Below, piece after piece: positions 58,472-64,000 of a stretch of 64,000 bases of DNA. Origin of the DNA: Trichopria drosophilae. Taxonomy: Eukaryota > Arthropoda > Insecta > Hymenoptera > Diapriidae. Numbering within the stretch: the first letter of the stretch is position 1; each line of letters begins with the position of its first letter. A model generated the notes under the pieces. The model did no database searches. It saw only the letters and a program-made list of their open reading frames with translations, and was not told the DNA's origin. Location: assembly GCA_030407085.1 (NCBI GenBank), contig CM059585.1:112457501-112521500 (forward strand). Direction: 5' to 3'. Position numbers and translations under genes: made by a program.

Positions 58472-60359
58472 TATACCCGTAAAATACTAGACACATTTAA
58501 CTGTGGTGTAATTTACTCAAAGTTATGTAATTTCTAAAATCTTAATTCAAACACTATTTTTTCTAATAAACCCCATCAGACGCTTCTATGGGCCATCAAT
58601 AATGCCGAATGTCTCATAAAATTCCGCATTAATCTTTCTGATACCCGGAAAAGAGGAGTACCTGCGTTTTGTCGCAAGGAGTAACTTTCAAGAGAGTCTC
58701 GAAGTCGGTCTCTGGACGAAAAGACTCCTATCCGTTTCATTTTCATTCGTGATTCTCTTGGGAGCCATAAACACACATACACACACCTCATCCCAAAGTA
58801 AATAGATCCGGCGAAGGAAAACCCTTCTATCCCGCCTTCCTTCTTTATCTAATCGTTCAACAACTAGCAAACATTTGCTCAAACAAAATAAATGTATTTT
58901 ATTTAATATTCCGACAATAATTAATACATTATTCTAGTTCAGTTGGGTTGATAAAATGGGAATTCTTTTATTGTAATGAAAAACTGCTGACATTGCATGT
59001 AAGGAAAATAAACAAACACGTAAACCCAAACTAAAGCTAGAGTTATTGCGCGAGAAGACCGAAAGAAATATTGAATAACATCGTATTTCAAATTTCAAGC
59101 TGTAGAAATGACTCCCACGGGAGTGACTTCCTGTTTCCTTTTCCCTTTGTCATTCAGCGCTGAAGTCGCGGAATTCTGCTCTACAAACTTGCTGCAGCCT
59201 CTCTCCCTCAACCTAGCACAACCATCTATAAACGAGAAAAAGCTCCAGGCGATGAGAGCAAACGAACCGTTACTTTTATAACCGACGCTGCTGCTCTTTT
59301 TCGCATTTTCGCGGCGCCATGAGCCAAAGGATTCGTGCTTTTGTCGCAAGTGAGCCAGTCAAGGATCGAACGACAAAGATGAAGAAATGCGACGTGGAAG
59401 TAAGATAAACAGAAAGGCGTGCGAAAAACAGGATGATGCCGTGAGGGTGTGCGAGATAAAGCAATGGACCCAGATAGAGAAGCACTAGCTTGAAGAGAAA
59501 AATCGACTCCGAGAACGGCAATACCCCGTGCAGGGGATGAAAATGGACCAACGACATCGCCGGCTGAGCTTTACCCGCAGCAGGGTGCAAGAGACGTTCG
59601 ATATCAAATCCCGGAAAAGTAAAGTCCGTGAGCTTCATGGCATTCAACGCTGAAGATAAATTTTTGGCTGCTGTCATCCGAAGACTGTATGCTGCAAAGC
59701 TCCATCGATGAAAAAAATTGGATTATACGAACAAAAATGTGCGTAAAGCTTAGGTAAATTCCTCCGTTATAATTATTTTTTTTTGCAATCCTCAAATATG
59801 CTCAGCGTGTGAGATTAACATCGACAATATGCCACCAGTGGGTAAAATTGTACTGATATGAACATTTATGGCTTAACTTAAATTTTAATTAGATTATTCC
59901 CCACGTGATTGGGTAATTTTATTTCGCAACATATACAGTCAATTTGAAAATCATAATTGGGACACAAAAGACCGAAACAGAAGTCGTTTAAGTCTTCTCG
60001 TACAAACCCAAAACAGAATATGAAGCTTAGATTATCTTTAATCGTGAAAAACATTGCATACACTTCAAGTACATGGGTAACCTCATTACTAATTCAAATA
60101 TCATTCAAGGCTAAGAACACTTCGATAAAACTTGCGTATGAATTGCGAAACTGCATATCATATTTGCGTATACCGTTTATGGATCTTTTAAGCGGTAATG
60201 ATCACATCCTTAGCACCGACTACTTTCATAAGTCACGGCTAAATCATATTCGTATCGGGAATCCAGCGTTATTTTCGAAACGTATTAATAATTCAAGCGT
60301 TTTCATGGAGTATTTTGCAATCGGATACGTCGGGGCAGGATTGCCCGCGTGAGAGAGCG

Positions 60360-60392
60360 CCAATAAATAAATGAATAAATGAACTGAATAAA
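60360..60392. repeat. AATAAATG-type short tandem repeat
   Basis: Tandem AATAAATG/AATAAATA units, about four copies, in an AT-rich intronic segment. Confidence 0.6.
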
Positions 60393-63300
60393 CTAAAAAT
60401 ACGAATTTACATCGTTGAGTCACGATATAAAGTCGATACTTTATCGTCGTGTCGAGCCACGGATTGATAAAGAGGAAAAATACATATTATACCGTAGGAT
60501 TCAGGTAACCCCCCGCTTGTAGCAACCGACACTTTCCTTGTGTGTTTTTCGCTGCACGTGTTCTGCGGACATGCATAATGCAACATGACTGTAGGGCAAG
60601 ATCCTTGCGAGCTGAGAATTCGAAATCTTTACACATCGTGCGTATATCTTTTCCGAATCGCAATCCGAGTCATCACGAAGTTTCTTAAAAACGTTGAATA
60701 ATACAAGCTTAATGTGCATGCGCCTACCGTACGTATGTAATTTGATTCCTCGCATCCGACTTTCGACTTCGGGAAAATAAGTAATGTTTTACAAACAATT
60801 TATATGCGGACGTTTCATAATGGCGTTTGTATAATACGAATTCTTGTCATTTGAGTTAGAATTTAAAAAAATCGAATAAATGTATGCTGAAATTAAACGA
60901 GAATCGTGTAAGTTACTTGGCCGCATTGGAAGGAACGCTAGATGATGTACGAATCCAATAATAAAGTCGCACAGCGTTAAGTCGAAGTACCGACCTTAAG
61001 GGCGTAACGCGGGAGTAAGCGGATCTTAAAAACTATTCATGGAGGAAATTGCATTGGACGATTTCATTTGTCTTATCGATATTTGTTTATGATATAGGCA
61101 CTATCGAGTATTCGGATATATCCAATGGCAATCCATTGGTACAACGCTTGTAGAAATAATTGATGGCGGCGTTTTAATATCCAAGGCTGGGACTAGCAGC
61201 GGTAAGAGAAACGCGAATGACCGTTTGCTATTAAATTTACAAACGTTTTCTAATTCGTAGTGGTCTTCAGTTCAAATTTTAGACATGCTGACTGCTGGAG
61301 TTTTTTCCAAAATTTCCATTGAAGATTTGATTTATTGACTCTTGATTCTAAATTCCTGGTAGTTTAAAGTTATTGTAATCAGATAAACGCTATTAAAATC
61401 AATTCGTATTTATTAGGAAGCGTGTCACCCATTAACATCAACCTCTTACAGCACATTCGATTGGTGGAGCCCAGAATGCTTTCCCCGTCCATCAGTCGAC
61501 ATAACTGACCCATCTGACCTTCTCTCAATATAATCGGTGATTGACGAGACATCCGATGATAAGCTCGTCTGGAACTCGACTGTGTTCCTGAGTCTCTGGC
61601 AAAAGGGTATTTCCGAGTACTTGGGATATGGTATTCGAATACGGGGCACCCGTGTGCTAGACACATCGGACCTGTTGCTGTCGAGTTTACGGTGTTTTTA
61701 CGAGCGACGTTACAGTTGCCCCGGAGTAAAGGGGCTGAAGGCACCCCCTTCGAGCGTGCAATATCCTCCCTCCGCGCCCCTAACAGGCACCTACGAGAGC
61801 TATACCTAAGAGGACATTATCTGCCTCGTTTCCTAGTACCTAGGCCGCAATAACGATAAGTAATCGTCCAGCATAGTTACATCACCTTATCGTGGGCACG
61901 AAATATTTTGGCTGCAAAGGGATGTGTGTCGGTGGATTTCATTCTTAAGATTCGCTTTTCTATGAATTCGAGGAAGGAACTGTTACTTGTTTGTCCAATA
62001 CCATTAAAATCATTGTATTAGAAGAATTTGTTATGATTTCTTAAAAGCCTTGTACCAGCACTTGGAGGGCAGCTCCTTATTAGAAATATGAAAGAGATCT
62101 GTACCAAGTGGTAAGTTTTCCAAGTTGAAAAGTTTGCCGTAGAGCAATGGCGTGTATGCGTCTCCATACATGTATGTGTAAGCGCGCGACAACGACGGCA
62201 CGAACCACGAGAACTTCCCAAGTAGTTTTGTCTCGCGCAATTAGAACTTCTCTGCATTATTCATAACTCGCTTGGCCACGGTTTTCTTGCGATCCTTCGC
62301 TCCTCTCGGGTTCTTCTTTTCAAAACTCGCCGTCTTCTTCCCGCGTTACTTCGTCGGCTTCTTCATCCCCCTAGTAAATTCTTCCTGGTTGGCGTTCTGC
62401 AGCATCGTACCCAGCGAAATTCAGAAGCCGGCACAGCTCGGCGTCGTGGAACGCTTCATGAATTTTAATGAAATTTCACGAATGAAGAAAGGACCTTTAT
62501 CTAAGCGTGCGCTATGTTGTCAGTTTTATATTTCGCGACCGCCAGAGTTGCGTGTATTCAAACTGAAACTTAATGGGTCGAAACGTTTGCGTTTACCGTC
62601 TGTTACCATCGGTGAAGTGACCACTTGTCTCGCGTGATGGGCGCGGCCTCAAACATCAACCAAAATTGCCGTTTTCTAAAAATGGAAATGTATTTAAAAG
62701 AATCCATTAATTCAACATCGTCAGAACCGTAAACAAAATAAATTGATAAAAAGATATTTAACATTGAAAAAGGAAGAGAGGCTAAAAAGCTTACGTGACG
62801 GAAGTATCAGTTGTTCTTAAATCATAGAGTAGATATCCAATTGCCTACTTATCTGTCAATCGCATTGAACGGATGCTTTAATAAAATATACGGATTTACA
62901 GCTGTCTCATGGTGTTCGCCTGAGTTATAGAAGCGACAGGCCGATACTTATTCGACGACAAGGGGTGAGGTTATCCTGAGGGCTGCACGCCATTCACCTG
63001 CCATTTACTTCACCATCCCCGATAATAAACGTATATAACCCAAGCAAGATATCAACTTCTCAAAGACGAACTTTTCGGTAGTTTACGGGGTATGAACCCT
63101 CAAGGATTTGAGAAAACGGCAGAGGACGTGACCTAAACCAATCCTCAACGGAAATCAGAAATGGAATTTTTCTCCGGGTTTCTGTTGAATTTCACCGAAA
63201 ATGAAGGACTTAACTTTATTACACACACGTGTATTCAATGCCGAAGTTTGGATCTTACTGTATATAACACGTGATCACTTTAAAGTTGTAATTCGTTTTG

Positions 63301-64000
63301 GCTCTAGATTAATTTTAATTAAAACGTTTTCCTTTGGTTCAATAATAATTTTGAATATTTGAGATGATTGTAATACTGGCTGAATAGACAACGTCAGAAG
63401 ATCAAAATACTTCGGAGGTAACAGCCAATAAATCGTGGTAACCTGCATCTCAGCTACCAGTTTATTATTATGAGAATAAAATTCATAGTTTAGTTTAGAG
63501 GATGGACCTATCGTCTTTAAGTCGGACCTTACACTCTTCGTTCCCCGATGCCCTCCCTAAACTACCCGGAATGTTCAATGAACCTCTTCATGGCTGTCAA
63601 AGTACAGTCCGCCACTTTCCGCAGGTCTTCTAAATTTCAAAGCCAAAACCCTTCATCAGCATTTCGACAGGACATTCGCACATGAGATACTTATAACTTA
63701 TAGAATATTTTAATCAACTTTTGCTAAAAAATTACATTTTTATAAAAATTACCAGGATCCCGAAGTTCAGCGATAACATCTGACATTCCAGATGCCATTC
63801 GAGAAATGAAATGCATTATCCAATTGCAATTTTAATCTCCTTCGCATGCCACCTTTTCAATTTCATTCGTACGTCCGCATGGAAATTCAAACTCTGAAAC
63901 GAATGGTATCAGATCTTCTCTTTGCGAAATAGGATACAGGCGAAGTTGACTTTTTCGAGAGTCCTCGGCCCATAAAGATGGGCCGCGAGACGTCCCGATA

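Larger units (their letters stand above)
40650..64000 (-). other. Upstream exd intron, at least 23 kb
   Basis: No exon was recognised on either strand. Contents: a (GA)n tract with flanking purine-rich DNA (41930-42390); CG-richer blocks at about 43490-43720, 46860-47350, 48830-49260, 49860-50170, 51230-51600, 52200-52480, 54690-55110, 61440-61820 and 62260-62640; a dispersed repeat (47841-47893); an interstitial TTAGG array (53340-53383); a piggyBac-like element (53479-54421); a tRNA-like fragment (55990-56056); and a SINE (58001-58471). The rest is AT-rich with no visible feature. That this is intron rests on the missing first exons being beyond 64000. Confidence 0.65.

Noticed and set aside
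59276..59677. 133-codon minus-strand frame
   Set aside because: Hydrophobic, low-complexity translation without recognisable motif in an intron.
59957..60352. 131-codon plus-strand frame
   Set aside because: No domain, signal or partner exon recognised. It ends just before a short AATAAATG repeat, but nothing supports coding.

Overview
The window is eukaryotic, AT-rich (judged by eye) and almost entirely non-coding. It holds one recognisable gene, extradenticle (exd), the PBC-class TALE homeobox cofactor (PBX in vertebrates), on the minus strand. I could place five of its exons with certainty from splice sites, phase and family motifs: the end of PBC-A, the Ala/Gly linker and the start of PBC-B (40396-40649); the rest of PBC-B (28432-28622); homeodomain part 1 (27980-28115); homeodomain part 2 (26815-26911); and the C-terminal Pro/Gly/Ser/Tyr-rich tail (23453-23625). 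A probable 5-codon last exon encoding ELSP-stop lies at 7264-7278. The exons that encode the protein start and the first part of PBC-A are not visible and must lie beyond 64000. The exon sequences and the mobile-element content fit an insect, most likely a hymenopteran; that placement is inference.

Layout: 1-5700 is downstream of exd and is packed with small DNA-transposon remnants, including a nested cluster at 2592-4075. About 6100-7263 is the likely exd 3' UTR, with AAT and CA microsatellites and a perfect 26-bp palindrome. 7279-23452 is a 16-kb last intron with a pogo-like MITE and one candidate plus-strand exon (9842-9914). 23453-28622 is the compact core with four coding exons, and a 255-bp MITE sits 69 bp from the homeodomain exon. 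28623-40395 is an 11.8-kb intron with a GC-rich block at 30.6-31.6 kb that is open in several frames. 40650-64000 is at least 23 kb of upstream intron, with CpG-rich blocks, an interstitial TTAGG array, a TTAA-flanked piggyBac-like element and a tRNA-derived SINE with an intact 16-bp target duplication.

The most interesting new material is repetitive: TTAA-flanked non-autonomous elements built from ~125-bp units that carry ATGGC cores; a three-member pogo-like MITE group; nested insertions; and several perfect palindromes. I found no intact transposase, rRNA, functional tRNA or CRISPR array. Most short reading frames are chance openings in intronic DNA.
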